Part shown: positions 44,940 to 53,232 of the stretch, in pieces
Position numbering within the stretch: the first letter of the stretch is position 1
How the letters are laid out: every line of letters begins with the position of its first letter
Source of the DNA: CADEFX01 sp963840425
GTDB taxonomy: Bacteria; Pseudomonadota; Alphaproteobacteria; Rhizobiales; Hyphomicrobiaceae
Length of the DNA stretch: 64,000 bases
Reading direction: 5' to 3'
Assembly (NCBI GenBank): GCA_963840425.1
Contig: CAWIYZ010000026.1
Span: 1-64,000, forward strand
Translations under genes and position numbers: made by a program
The notes under the pieces: model-generated
Database searches by the model: none
What the model saw: only the letters and a program-made list of their open reading frames with translations
What the model was told of the DNA's origin: nothing

Positions 44940-45490
44940 ATGAAGCGGTTCGTCGAGGGAGCCGATCGGGGACAGTCGACGCTTCTGCCGGAGTGTCTCG
45001 ATGACTGGATCGACGAGGGCAATCCGGTTCGAGTGATCGATGCGTTCGTCGATGCGCTCGATCTCGCCGGCCTCGGGTTCGACGGTGTCGAGCCCGCAGC
45101 GACCGGGCGGCCCGCCTTCCATCCCTCGGTTCTGTGCAGTCGAGCCGACGGCTCGAGCGTGAGGCCGGGCGCAATCTGGAGCTTCTGTGGCTCTTGGGGC
45201 GCCTCGCACCCGATCACAAGACGATTGCCGACTTTCGTAAGGACAACGGTCCTGCGCTGCGCCAAGTGTGCGCGCGCTTCGTCGAGCTGTGTCGCGAGAT
45301 GGGCCTGCTCGCCAGGGCAAGCGTGGCCATCGACGGCAGCAAGTTCAAGGCGGTCAACAATCGCGACAAGAACTTCACGAAGGGCAAGGTGGAGCGCCGC
45401 CGTGCGCAGCTGGAGGCGAGCGTTGCGCGCTATCTCGCCCAGCTCGACACCGCCGACCGGCAGGAGCCGACAGAGGCGCGCTGGCCCTGA
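44940..45490 (+). pseudogene. N-terminal fragment of a second IS1182-family transposase
   Basis: The ATG at 44940 opens MKRFVEGADRGQSTLLPECL, DDWIDEGNPVRVIDAFVDAL and PAATGRPAFHPS, the start of an IS1182-family transposase. A deletion of about a dozen codons near 45130 removes the LLKIYIYGYLN segment and changes frame; then SSRRLEREAGRNLELLWLLG, APDHKTIADFRKDNGPALRQ and VAIDGSKFKAVNNRDKNFTK (first catalytic Asp) follow until 45490, after which the element is cut off. The rest of the DDE domain is missing. Confidence 0.8.
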
Positions 45491-45604
45491 CGTCATCGAG
45501 AGTGACAGGGCGATACCTCTCACGTCAGCACAGAGCTGACGTTCTGGAGGTCGTGCCAAGACGTCAGGTTCTGACCGCTCCTGACCGGACACCGGTTCAT
45601 TCGC

Positions 45605-45860
45605 TTACCAACGACTGAACGGCAGGTCTTGGCACATGCCGTCGTTGTCGGGCTTGTTCACGCGCGTCGAGATCGGCCACATCGTCATGAGGTTCGGCGG
45701 ATACGGCACCAGCACATCGCGCGGATCAGGTTCGATACAAGCGAGCCATCGGTCGTGCGCCGAGGCTGGCAAGATCACCGGCATGCCGTCGTGTATCTCT
45801 GCCACCATGAGGCTGGTACGGCAGACTACCAGCGCGGTCATTGCAAGTCTTGTTAGGTAG
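45605..45860 (-). pseudogene. C-terminal fragment of a SRAP (YedK/HMCES) peptidase
   Basis: The minus strand reads LMVAEIHDGMPVILPASAHD, RWLACIEPDPRDVLVPYPPN and MTMWPISTRVNKPDND, the second half of a SOS response-associated peptidase, including the His of the I-H-x-x-MPVIL motif. The N-terminal catalytic Cys2 and first half are absent. The family protects abasic sites in single-stranded DNA. This is a remnant. Confidence 0.6.
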
Positions 45861-46068
45861 ACGGCATCTCCAAACGAACGCCTCCCTCGACCACCATCCG
45901 AAGGGGTAAAGTAGTCATGGCATGCGAAAGGCACGGGGAATTTTCTTACACACGGACTATCGAGCGCCACTTTGAGCATGCGCAGCAAACCATCTGCGCC
46001 TTTCATCCATTACCTGTGTAACGCACTGTTGTGACGCTGCCTCGAACGTAAGGCCACCGGGAGGGATC

Positions 46069-46776
46069 ATGTACAAACCGCTGATTGTTGCTTGCGCCAT
46101 TGCAGCTGTTGTTTGTGCGCTTGGCGTCTTCAGTCCCGTGACCGCCCAGGAGATCAGTACGGGTGCCGCACTGACGGAACAGATGCGCTCGCTGCAGGAC
46201 GAACTAGCCAAGGCCGTGAGCGCCGCCGCCGACTTGCGCAACAAGCTGACTGCTGCCGCACAGGCCGCCAGGGATGGGGCTGTGGCCCTGGAGCTTGAGC
46301 GAGCACGCACCGAGGTGGCCGAGGAGAAGCTGCGCGCTCTTCAGGCGAAGATTGAACAGCTTGAGGCCGCATTGGCTGTCGAAAAGGCGCTCAGCGCAAG
46401 CGCTGCAGCCGATGCAGCGGTGCCCGCATTGAGGCCTTGCGCGTTGGCTGCGCAGGGCAAAGTAAGGGTGCATCACAACGGACCCAGGCTTTGGAATGTG
46501 GCAAGCTTAAAACGCCTCTGCGCCGGAGCGGGCTCGTCCGTCGAACCGGCGCGCTGCTACGACCGGCTCATGAGCGGCCAAGTAACCTGGCGCGGCGGCG
46601 GTGCCTGGAAGGCCGACAGTGCGCTGGCGCTGTGCGCGGGCACTCTCAGCGCCTCGCAAACCATCACATGCTTCCGCGATGCCATTGCCTTGGGTGAGGG
46701 ATGGCGCAGCGCCACCCAGAGCTGTCGTCGTTTGGGAGCGTCGGCTGAGGCGTGGCTTCGGCCAGCGCATCCTTGA
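46069..46776 (+). CDS. Secreted coiled-coil protein with C-terminal Cys repeats
   Basis: A 235-residue exported protein: signal peptide (VACAIAAVVCALGVFSPVTA, cleavage before QEISTG), a long coiled coil (LTEQMRSLQDELAKAVSAAA, LERARTEVAEEKLRALQAKI) from about residue 35 to 110, then a globular part with cysteines spaced in repeats (KRLCAGAGSSVEPARCYDRL, ALCAGTLSASQTITCFRDAI). The ATG at 46069 has GGGAGG upstream. The N-terminal half is duplicated in the inverted gene at 49875-50321. Periplasmic structural or stress role inferred only from the architecture; I know no named family. Confidence 0.65.
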   Translation: MYKPLIVACAIAAVVCALGVFSPVTAQEISTGAALTEQMRSLQDELAKAVSAAADLRNKLTAAAQAARDGAVALELERARTEVAEEKLRALQAKIEQLEAALAVEKALSASAAADAAVPALRPCALAAQGKVRVHHNGPRLWNVASLKRLCAGAGSSVEPARCYDRLMSGQVTWRGGGAWKADSALALCAGTLSASQTITCFRDAIALGEGWRSATQSCRRLGASAEAWLRPAHP

Positions 46777-46884
46777 GCTGGTGCGCGACTTTCTCGTCGG
46801 CCATCTCCGGGACGCAGGTTGGCGCGTGCTGGAAGCCGATAGTGCCGAGCAGGCGATTGCCATGCTCAAGGCAGGTGAGGACGA
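46752..46884 (+). pseudogene. Fragment of a CheY-like receiver domain
   Basis: In the frame overlapping the end of the coiled-coil gene, the strand reads ELVRDFLVGHLRDAGWRVLE and ADSAEQAIAMLKAGED, the first helix, second strand and second helix of a receiver domain. No acidic N-terminus and no phosphorylation site remain. It is a remnant joined to the ligase fragment that follows. Confidence 0.45.
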
Positions 46885-46892
46885 GGCGCACG

Positions 46893-47046
46893 ATGACGCC
46901 AGCAGCCAAACGCAAGCGCACAGCGACCCACCGCTCGCCCGCGCGGTTCGCGGCGCGCATGCTGGCCGGCGCGCGGCCCGGCCAATTTCCCGGCTTCATC
47001 GCGCCGTGCAATCCCACCCTGAAGTCAGTGGTGCCGACCGGCGACA
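46893..47046 (+). pseudogene. N-terminal fragment of a DNA ligase, second copy
   Basis: ATG at 46893 starts MTPAAKRKRTATHRSPARFA, followed by PGQFPGFIAPCNPTLKSVVP and TGD. It matches the N-terminus of the remnant at 4739-5462 almost residue for residue from AKRKRT to SVVPTG, then breaks off just before the EIKHDGYR ligase motif. So the window holds two partial copies of the same LigD-type gene about 41.5 kb apart in opposite orientation. Confidence 0.6.
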
Positions 47047-47145
47047 GGGAGGTATGGCGGTGGGCGGTAGCGTGACACTTACGGCCCTTGCCACCCGCTA
47101 AATCCGACCAGAAGTGTCACGGCCTATTGAGATCATTGCACCCAT

Positions 47146-47195
47146 CCGGCCTGTCACGCCGGAGGCCGCGGGTTCAAGTCCCGTCGCTCGCGCCA
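47146..47195 (+). repeat. 3' half of tRNA-Asp(GTC), att-like site (left)
   Basis: Anticodon stem CCGGC/GCCGG around loop CTGTCAC (anticodon GTC), 5-base variable loop, T arm GCGGG-TTCAAGT-CCCGT and acceptor strand CGCTCGC plus G and CCA. There is no matching 5' half (an acceptor strand GCGAGCG) upstream, so this is a tRNA fragment, as left by integrase-mediated insertion. Confidence 0.8.
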
Positions 47196-47287
47196 TTCGT
47201 TTCAATGACTTAGCTGATCGCGGAATCGCGTTCTGGGACTGCTGGACCGGCGACCTGGAAGTTTTGTCCGGTCTTCGTTCTCGACGC

Positions 47288-47551
47288 CTAGTCCTTGTCC
47301 CTCATTTTTCCGCGCCCGCGCTGGCGCGCTGCGTCTGCCGCGCGCACTGCCGAAAGACGCGCCGGTCCATAGGTCTTGTGCAGCCTGTTTGATGTCGAGA
47401 TGCTGTTCGCCATCTTGCTGCTGAGGTGCATCGGATCAACAGTGCCTGCCAGAGCTTCGACGGTGCCCGAGCGCCGAAAGTCGGCAAGCTGCCGTTTCTC
47501 GCCTTCGCCGAACGCCAACATCCGTCTGGGCGTCGCCGATCCCCGGCACAA
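47288..47551 (-). pseudogene. C-terminal remnant of a tyrosine-type integrase
   Basis: Reads RQLADFRRSGTVEALAGTVD, HLSSKMANSISTSNRLHKTY, GPARLSAVRAADAARQRGRG to a TAG at 47288. The D-x-RRSGTVEALAG and ANSISTS...TYxP pattern resembles the last part of integrase-like proteins common in Bradyrhizobium; the Tyr of HKTYGP is the candidate catalytic residue. Upstream sequence on this strand breaks up into other frames. It faces and lies about 90 bp from the tRNA fragment, the usual place for an integrase. Confidence 0.5.
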
Positions 47552-47763
47552 GGCCGATCAAGGCATCGCCGCAAGCTTGTGTGCAATGGCTCGCGCCGGG
47601 CAGCGCTCGCGTCAACGGCTTCGGGCGTATGCAACTACCATCGCGACCCGGTTCGGCGAGCGTGCGATTGCGTCGACATGACCATTTGCCAGCTCCAATA
47701 CCGGGATGCCGAGGCCTGGGCGATGCGCCCTGTGCTGTGAAGAACGCCTAGCCGCCATCGGAC

Positions 47764-47955
47764 ATGACCAGCGCCTACGCCCTGAGCATTGCGGGCACCG
47801 GGGTCGCAACCGTGGCCCTGTACTGCACGGCGCTGTGGCTGGCTGCCAACGACTATCCCTTCTTCAGCGCCTGCTCCCACGGCGCAGCGGTGGTGACGGG
47901 CTGCTTGAGCTGGCTGCTGGTGTTGTACGGTTTGCAGGATTTGATCCCTCGGTAA
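47764..47955 (+). CDS. Small two-helix membrane protein
   Basis: A 63-residue hydrophobic protein with two predicted membrane helices (YALSIAGTGVATVALYCTAL and GAAVVTGCLSWLLVLYGLQD) joined by a short loop ANDYPFFSACSH. No clear ribosome binding site. Unrecognised; typical of small integral proteins carried on rhizobial islands. Confidence 0.45.
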   Translation: MTSAYALSIAGTGVATVALYCTALWLAANDYPFFSACSHGAAVVTGCLSWLLVLYGLQDLIPR

Positions 47956-48087
47956 GAGCCTGCGCCGCGCCCATGGCGCGTCGCCATGATTGCCAACCCA
48001 ACGTGCGTTGATCACACATCAGGAACTAGCGGATCACATGCCGCGTTCGTCCCTGGCAGATGCGCCCCATAGCAAGGTAGCTTTCCC

Positions 48088-48318
48088 ATGGCTGAACGTG
48101 GTCCCGTACCCGAAGCTGTTCGCAACGAGCGTTCAGTTCGCTACCTCGAAGAGCAGGCCTCTCAACGCACGCAATCCATAGTCATCGGCGTGGTGTTTGT
48201 GGCCGCGCTCTTCTTCTTCGTCCTCATGAGCATGCTTGGCTCGCCCTCATCCAACCAGCAGCTCGGCCAAAGCATCGAGCGACCTTCCAGCAGCGCGCCA
48301 AACTCGGGTGGCGGCTGA
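48088..48318 (+). CDS. Small single-helix membrane protein
   Basis: A 76-residue protein: polar N-terminus (RSVRYLEEQASQRTQ), one membrane helix (IVIGVVFVAALFFFVLMSML), then a Ser/Pro-rich tail ending NSGGG. Its TGA overlaps the ATG of the next frame by one base (TGATG), suggesting coupling. Function unknown. Confidence 0.5.
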   Translation: MAERGPVPEAVRNERSVRYLEEQASQRTQSIVIGVVFVAALFFFVLMSMLGSPSSNQQLGQSIERPSSSAPNSGGG

Positions 48319-48590
48319 TGGCGATCTCAGACCACAGTCGCGGCCGTCCTGGCAGTCCTTTGCTATCCAATCCATCCGTCCGGCGCGAGACCGTTGGCAT
48401 CATCGGTGCGATCATGCTCATGCCGCCGAAGGCACCCATGGACCGCAGAGCCCCGGTTATCTCGCGCGAGGAGATTGAAGCGGTCGAGCGCAATGAAGGT
48501 CACCGGCATCTCCATCGCCATGACGCGGATGAGGTGAGCGTGGGCAAAGATCATGCAAGGCCCGAAAAGGCGGGCTCGACAAAGCGTTAG
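48318..48590 (+). CDS. Possible small protein coupled to the previous one
   Basis: A 90-residue frame starting in the TGATG overlap with the small membrane gene. It has a proline- and charge-rich sequence (VISREEIEAVERNEGHRHLH) with a His cluster. No family recognised. The end is 2 bp from the convergent HEPN-like gene stop. Uncertain as a gene. Confidence 0.3.
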   Translation: MAISDHSRGRPGSPLLSNPSVRRETVGIIGAIMLMPPKAPMDRRAPVISREEIEAVERNEGHRHLHRHDADEVSVGKDHARPEKAGSTKR

Positions 48591-48591
48591 A

Positions 48592-49050
48592 TTATGCTCG
48601 GTTGTGACGGATCGCCGTCGGTGGACGGCTCTGAAAGGTAACGTCTCCGCTCTCGTGCGTAAACCACAGCGCGTGGGCAAAGGTGTTGCGTTTGTCTTTC
48701 ACCGATTGGAAGAGGTCGATCACGTCGTCAAACAACTTGGGCTTGTCGACGTTTATGAAGGCGTCTTGTAGGAGGGCCTTCATAAGCGCAATGCGCGCTC
48801 TCTCGGACTCGACGGCACGGAAAACTTGTCTGGCGGGCCCATTGTCGATGGGCGGATGGCCGAGCAGGCGGGATAGGACGGCAATCATCATCTCTTCGAG
48901 GTGCGGCAGGTATGTAACCACCTGACCGACTAATTGTGCGTGCTCTGGACTCTGTATTCCGGCCGTCCACCCGTCCTTTGGCGGCCTGCGTTCGGGGATA
49001 TTGCGTCGTCTTGCGACGCGAACAATGGCCTTGCTGCTAGGGGTGTTCAT
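48592..49050 (-). CDS. HEPN-like protein with RNxxxH motif
   Basis: Predicted 152-residue all-helical protein (ATG at 49050; a GTG at 49092 is the alternative). Its last third carries VKDKRNTFAHALWF, an R-x4-H motif (Arg121, His126) with Asn after the Arg, the hallmark of HEPN ribonuclease domains. Before it lies a regular helical region, ARQVFRAVESERARIALMKA and NVDKPKLFDDVIDLFQS. HEPN proteins are often RNA-cutting toxins or abortive-infection factors. I see no partner antitoxin beside it, so a toxin-antitoxin role is only a hypothesis; related hypothetical proteins in rhizobia share this layout. Confidence 0.55.
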   Translation of the reverse strand: MNTPSSKAIVRVARRRNIPERRPPKDGWTAGIQSPEHAQLVGQVVTYLPHLEEMMIAVLSRLLGHPPIDNGPARQVFRAVESERARIALMKALLQDAFINVDKPKLFDDVIDLFQSVKDKRNTFAHALWFTHESGDVTFQSRPPTAIRHNRA

Positions 49051-49101
49051 GACCGGCACCAAAAAAAGGGATGCGAGGCCAGACTGGCGCACCTGTGTAA
49101 C

Positions 49102-49766
49102 TCAGGTCCGCAGATGCTCCTGAGTTTGCTCTTGTCCGAGCATCTCCTTGCGCAGCGCGGCAATAGCCCCGACGCTGGCACCGCTGAGTTCTGCGGCTTG
49201 GCGAATGCTGGAGCCCTGTTGCAGAGCCTGAATGGCGGCATCCCGCACCTTCACTGTGAGCTTCGGGCGTCCGAGGCGCTTGCCTTGGTGGCGGGCGCGC
49301 GCAATACCGGCATTCACGCGGGCAATGATCATCTCGCGCTCGAACTCACCGAACACCGCCAACATGCCAAACATGGCGCGTCCGGCAGGCGTCGTAGTGT
49401 CCAAAGCCTGAGTGTGGATGTACAAACCGGCGCGAGTATCGCGGATCGTTTGCAACACCTCGATCAGATACGGCAGCGAACGGCCCAGCCGATCCGAGGA
49501 CCACACGGCAATGATGTCGAACTCGCGGCGCACGGCACCCTTGAGCATGCGGTGATGTCGAACTCGCGGCGCACGGCACCTTTGAGCATGCGGTCAAAGG
49601 CAGGCCTCTCATCTCGGCCTTTGGCTCCGCTGACAGCGTGATCCTCGTATTCAGCGACCACCGTGTGTCCACAGCGCTCCGCCCAAGCCCGCAGCTCGGT
49701 CACCTGATTGGCGACGGTCTGCCGTTCGGTGCTGACACGGCTGTAGATCGCCACTCGTTTCGACAT
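49102..49766 (-). pseudogene. Serine recombinase (resolvase/invertase) broken by a 41-bp tandem duplication
   Basis: From ATG 49766 (GGGAG 5 bases upstream) the catalytic domain starts SKRVAIYSRVSTERQTVANQ (nucleophile Ser10), then AEYEDHAVSGAKGRDERPAF. After MLKGAVRREFDI a 41-bp tandem duplication (49513-49553 and 49554-49594) shifts the frame; the other frame resumes with the same MLKGAVRREFDI and goes on IAVWSSDRLGRSLPYLIEVL, AMFGMLAVFGEFEREMIIAR and a Hin-type HTH (IRQAAELSGASVGAIAALRK) to 49102. Removing one 41-bp unit would restore about 207 residues. As it stands it is inactive. Confidence 0.9.
49513..49594. repeat. 41-bp tandem duplication inside the recombinase gene
   Basis: Two adjacent 41-bp copies (49513-49553, 49554-49594) differing by one C/T. 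Unit length is not a multiple of three, so it breaks the reading frame. Confidence 0.95.
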
Positions 49767-49874
49767 GGAGGCTCCCCGATGCTGGACGGCAGAAATGGGG
49801 GCACCTCCGCCCGTCACTTCAGGTGCCGGAAATCCGGGCTCTGTTGCCCTGCGGCCAGCTATGGCTTGGGACTC

Positions 49875-50321
49875 TCATATCGCCGTTGCATCTCGCGCTG
49901 CTCGCGGTATTCCTTTATCGCAGCTGGTATCCGATCCCTCTAGGACGCGCGGCGCAGGTTTGGCCGTTTGCGCCTGACGTACGCGCATCTTCGTCAACTC
50001 GGTAATTGCGGCCTCAAGCTGTTCAATCTTCGCCTGAAGAGCGTGTAGCTTCTCCTCGGCCACCTCGGTGCGTGCTCGCTCAAGCTCCAGCGCCACAGCT
50101 CCATCCCTGGCGGCCTGTGCGGCAGAAGTCAGTTTGTTGCGCAAGTCGGCGGCGGCGCGCTCCGACGCCTCACGTGCGCTCACGGCCTTTGCTAGTTCGT
50201 CCTGAAGCGAGCGCATCTGTTCCGTCAGTGCGGTACTCGTTTTGACCTCCTGCGCGGTCACGGGCCTGAAGACGCCAAGCGCACAAACAACAACGGCCGC
50301 GCACGCCAATCGATCTACCAT
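49875..50321 (-). CDS. Secreted coiled-coil protein, paralogue of 46069-46776
   Basis: A 148-residue exported protein: ATG at 50321 after GGGAGG, signal peptide (CAAVVVCALGVFRPVTA, cleavage before QEVKTS), and a coiled coil TALTEQMRSLQDELAKAVSA ... RARTEVAEEKLHALQAKIEQ. It matches the N-terminal half of the gene at 46069-46776, on the opposite strand, with a seven-residue insertion (REASERA). The C-terminal Cys-repeat part is missing and is replaced by an unrelated tail. Likely a truncated duplicate. Confidence 0.6.
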   Translation of the reverse strand: MVDRLACAAVVVCALGVFRPVTAQEVKTSTALTEQMRSLQDELAKAVSAREASERAAADLRNKLTSAAQAARDGAVALELERARTEVAEEKLHALQAKIEQLEAAITELTKMRVRQAQTAKPAPRVLEGSDTSCDKGIPRAARDATAI

Positions 50322-50791
50322 GCTGGACCTCCCTTTCATGCGCGGTTGCCGCGCATGACAAGCACCGCTCCCCTTGGCATAACCTTGCAGCGGCTCTGCT
50401 GCTGCACCCACGTGCGCCGCCAGTCGCCTGATCATGTGGAGTGCAGCGTGGCCATGCAGCGCTGCGCAGCGCCGTCGCACTCGACCATGCCCTCACCCGA
50501 GATCGCCAAGCTCGGCACGATGGGCTCGACACTGCTGCACCCGACAACCCAAGCATCACACTGAGCCAAACCAGTATCGACACCCGATAACGACAAAATC
50601 GCGTCCTGGTCCCAATCGATACAATTCACGAAGCGAGTTATGCGCACCGCCATGCGTTCCTGGCGGGCCATCTCCCCCTAGACGGACCAATACCAGCACG
50701 TCATCAAGCGAAGCAAAACCCCTCTCCCGTATGGGAGAGGGGTTCGAAGCTCTAAAGCAACTACCTAAGTGCGCTCGAAGGCGCAGCTCAA
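50322..50791. other. Gap between coiled-coil gene and small lipoprotein gene
   Basis: About 470 bp holding no supported gene; it contains the terminator at 50717-50744. A plus-strand open frame here has no ribosome binding site or recognisable protein. Confidence 0.4.
50717..50744 (-). terminator. Rho-independent terminator
   Basis: A 12-bp perfect stem, AACCCCTCTCCC (50717-50728) with GGGAGAGGGGTT (50733-50744), loop GTAT. On the minus strand the stem ends in TTTTGC. It fits termination of the small lipoprotein gene that stops at 50792. Confidence 0.75.
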
Positions 50792-50938
50792 TTACTCGCT
50801 GCCCCTGGATTCGAAGGCTTCCTGCGTCCAGGTCTTGCCGGATGGCCCCTTTTCCAAAGTTGCGGTCTGAGTGAAACCACCAGCACCAGCGCACCCGCTG
50901 ATGATGACGGCGACAATCGCTGCAATGATCAATCGCAT
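50792..50938 (-). CDS. Very small lipoprotein (48 residues)
   Basis: ATG at 50938 follows GAGGTAAGAC. The signal MRLIIAAIVAVIISGC carries a good lipobox (IISG-C16), giving a mature lipid-anchored peptide of about 33 residues (AGAGGFTQTATLEKGPSGKT, then WTQEAFESRGSE). The gene is followed by a strong terminator at 50717-50744. Too short for most gene finders. It resembles entericidin-like or small outer-membrane lipoproteins in size only; function unknown. Confidence 0.65.
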   Translation of the reverse strand: MRLIIAAIVAVIISGCAGAGGFTQTATLEKGPSGKTWTQEAFESRGSE

Positions 50939-51142
50939 GTCTTACCTCGCTGATGACTTGAGCAACGCGAGTCACAAGCTCCCTCTCCACCGATCCGATA
51001 GTGCTGGAACATGGTTGGAAGATGGAGGAATGCCATGGCCGTGACCATTGCCTTGCCTTTGGTCCGCGCTGGGTCACTTCGTTGCAGCCACTCGACAACA
51101 TTGAGTTCTCCATCGGACGGCTAGTGCCCAAACCTTCCCGGA

Positions 51143-51534
51143 CTAGAGATAGACAACATGGAGATCGCCATCGACGACTAGTGCCTCATCAGACTTCAAG
51201 GCGAACAAAACGTTCCCGAAGTCGAGAACAGTCCACTGCCAAAACTCAAAGCCCGCTGCCGTGTTCAACGGCTCCTGCGGATCGCCCGGGAGGTGGCGCC
51301 CAGACGAACAAAATGCGGCGTCGAGCGCGCAGAATTGTACTCGCGAAATCTCTCCATGACAGTGTTGCAAAACCCCATCGGCAATCTGCCGCAAAGCCTG
51401 CCATAACCCTTGCGATTTTGCAGCACCTCCTGCATGTCGTGGCCGACAAGAAGATGGCCGAGAAAGCATTGCAAAATTCCGCACGTCGGCTCATGCCGCC
51501 ATCCTGGCGGGCTGTGGGTCGGACACCGGCACAA
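51143..51534 (-). other. Possible broken gene, unrecognised
   Basis: On the minus strand, FLGHLLVGHDMQEVLQNRKG (from about 51470) and NTAAGFEFWQWTVLDFGNVL, FALKSDEALVVDGDLHVVYL (to 51143) read like protein but lie in different frames. They may be pieces of one decayed gene. No family recognised. Confidence 0.25.
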
Positions 51535-52706
51535 TTCGAATACCGAGGTAGAAGGCTCCCGCGCCGCGCGCGGTCTTGGAGCCGCCCATGGCGGCGATGT
51601 TGCTCGTCAGGAAACGCCCGAACTTGGCCTCGCTGACGGCGGTAACGCCGACATCCCCCGCCCATCGGCGATACGCCTTGTACGTTGCACGCGCGCCGAG
51701 GCAGCCATGACGGTCTCGTTGCACGCATTGCTCGGCCCAACGCAGGAGAGACACGTGGGGTGGGGTGGTGGTTGGACGGCGGCGCTTGCTGTGCGCCCTC
51801 CGTTCAGACAAGTCCACCACAGTCGATGGCTGAGAATGGTTAGGTGCGGTGGTGGATTTGATGGTGCTCCCCGGTGATGTTGGTGGATTGCATGATGGAG
51901 AAGTTGCCGTTGCCGAACTGGCCAATGCGAAGCCCGTTGCTGATCCCAATTCCACCAGGATAGCGAGCAACAGCGCTAGAGCACGCCGTAGCGTTGGCTC
52001 CTCGGCGCCCATCATGGCCGCCAGTCCCGCCACCTGTGGATCGGCGTTCGCTCCCACCACGGGCGTGATGGCGAGGTGACGCCGGGCCTCGCCAATCCGC
52101 TCTTCTAGAGCTCGCGCCGATTGGGCGGCGGCCGGCTCCTGCCGAAGCGCCAGAACGCGAGCACAGGGCGTGTGGCTCTCGGGCAGGGTCAGCTCAGTGC
52201 AGGTCTGCGTTCGTTTCCAGATCGGAGCCGAGACGAGCTGGCTGGCGAGTTCGGCCTCGATGACCGCTGGCGGCCGGGACTGTTCGACCAGCGCGAGCTG
52301 CGCACCGGCGCGGCGGATGGTCGTCGTCCAACCGTCGATGGCCTTGCTGGTGGCGGCATGCATGGCGGCGGTGTGTTCTCGCGTCGCCAGTGCAAAGCCA
52401 GCTGCCGATGCCAAGGACCACGTCAAGCAGAGGACGCCAAAGACCGCGCCAATGCCCGCCAACCAGCGCTGGCGTTTCTGCCAAAGCCGGATCACGACCA
52501 TGACCATGGTGCACTTGATCACATCGGCGGCGACGCTGGCGGTGGCGTAGATGGCCTTCATCTTCGGGCGTGCTGCCCAGCGTCAGGCCGAATTTGAGAT
52601 TGGCCGCCATCGTGACGGTGCGCAGAGCGGCTGCCGCGCCGTAGCAGGTGACCTTGAGCACGGCGCTGTTGTCGCCGGTGGGTCCGTTCTCGCGGAGCTG
52701 TGCCAT
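51491..52706 (-). pseudogene. Membrane protein with primase-like DNA-binding C-terminus, frameshifted
   Basis: From ATG 52706 the N-terminus reads AAALRTVTMAANLKFGLTLG, STPED; at about 52560 one extra base breaks the frame and the rest begins KAIYATASVAADVIKCTMVM. Together about 400 residues: two or three N-terminal membrane helices (WLAGIGAVFGVLCLTWSLAS), a periplasmic or coiled linker, another helix (LRRALALLLAILVELGSATG), a basic disordered linker (RRAHSKRRRPTTTPP) and a C-terminal domain RATYKAYRRWAGDVGVTAVS, EAKFGRFLTSNI resembling the winged helix at the end of P4-type phage primases. The N-terminal pattern recalls membrane proteins found on rhizobial integrative elements. Role unknown. 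Confidence 0.6.
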
Positions 52707-52873
52707 GAGTAGGTCTGATCCAATGATCCAACGCCACTCACGGGATTGCTGTCACACGAACTGTGCCGCCCCGAGTGTGATGCATATGCGTGATTCATGA
52801 AAGCCGGAGGTATTTCGAATCAGATGAAAACGCTACAATCAAAGCTGACCAAACGTGATCAGGACCGTATCTC

Positions 52874-53059
52874 TTGGCCTTCGTCTCCACCCAGATCGCT
52901 TGCAAGACCCTCGGCGTGCACGAGACCACGCTTCGGCGTTGGGCCAAGGCTGGCCTGATCCGGTGGTACCGCGCGTCAGAGACCGGCCATCGTCACTACG
53001 ACATCGACGAGTTTGTAGAGCGTCAGCGCGCCGCCATAGATAGGCCCGCTGTTTCCTAA
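52874..53059 (+). CDS. MerR/AlpA-type helix-turn-helix (excisionase-like) protein
   Basis: A 61-residue protein beginning at a TTG (52874), essentially one winged-helix HTH_17 domain: STQIACKTLGVHETTLRRWA, KAGLIRWYRASETGHRHYDI, DEFVERQRAAI. This is the fold of excisionases and AlpA-like regulators of integrated elements. It lies divergently from the membrane protein gene and upstream of the RepA-like gene, so it may control element excision or replication. The start has only a weak site upstream. Confidence 0.65.
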   Translation: MAFVSTQIACKTLGVHETTLRRWAKAGLIRWYRASETGHRHYDIDEFVERQRAAIDRPAVS

Positions 53060-53232
53060 CCCGTGCTGTTGCGTGTTGGCGTGAAACGAATGAGCCGTCC
53101 GAAGGCGCGGCGGACGGGTTCGTTTGGACACCCGAATAGTAGCCGATTCCGGCTGCTTTCGGAAGATTCTTCAAGCCCGACAGCGCCATGGTCGCACTGA
53201 CAATGATCAGTGCTTGGACGAGGGCTGAAGCC

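Noticed and set aside
47530..47590. Minus-strand DALIGLVPGIGDAQTD resembling DUF4112
   Set aside because: Only about 16 residues in one frame next to the integrase remnant; could be chance or a tiny fragment, not callable.
50346..50564. Small plus-strand frame between the coiled-coil and lipoprotein genes
   Set aside because: No start signal and no recognisable protein; antisense of the leader region of the coiled-coil gene.
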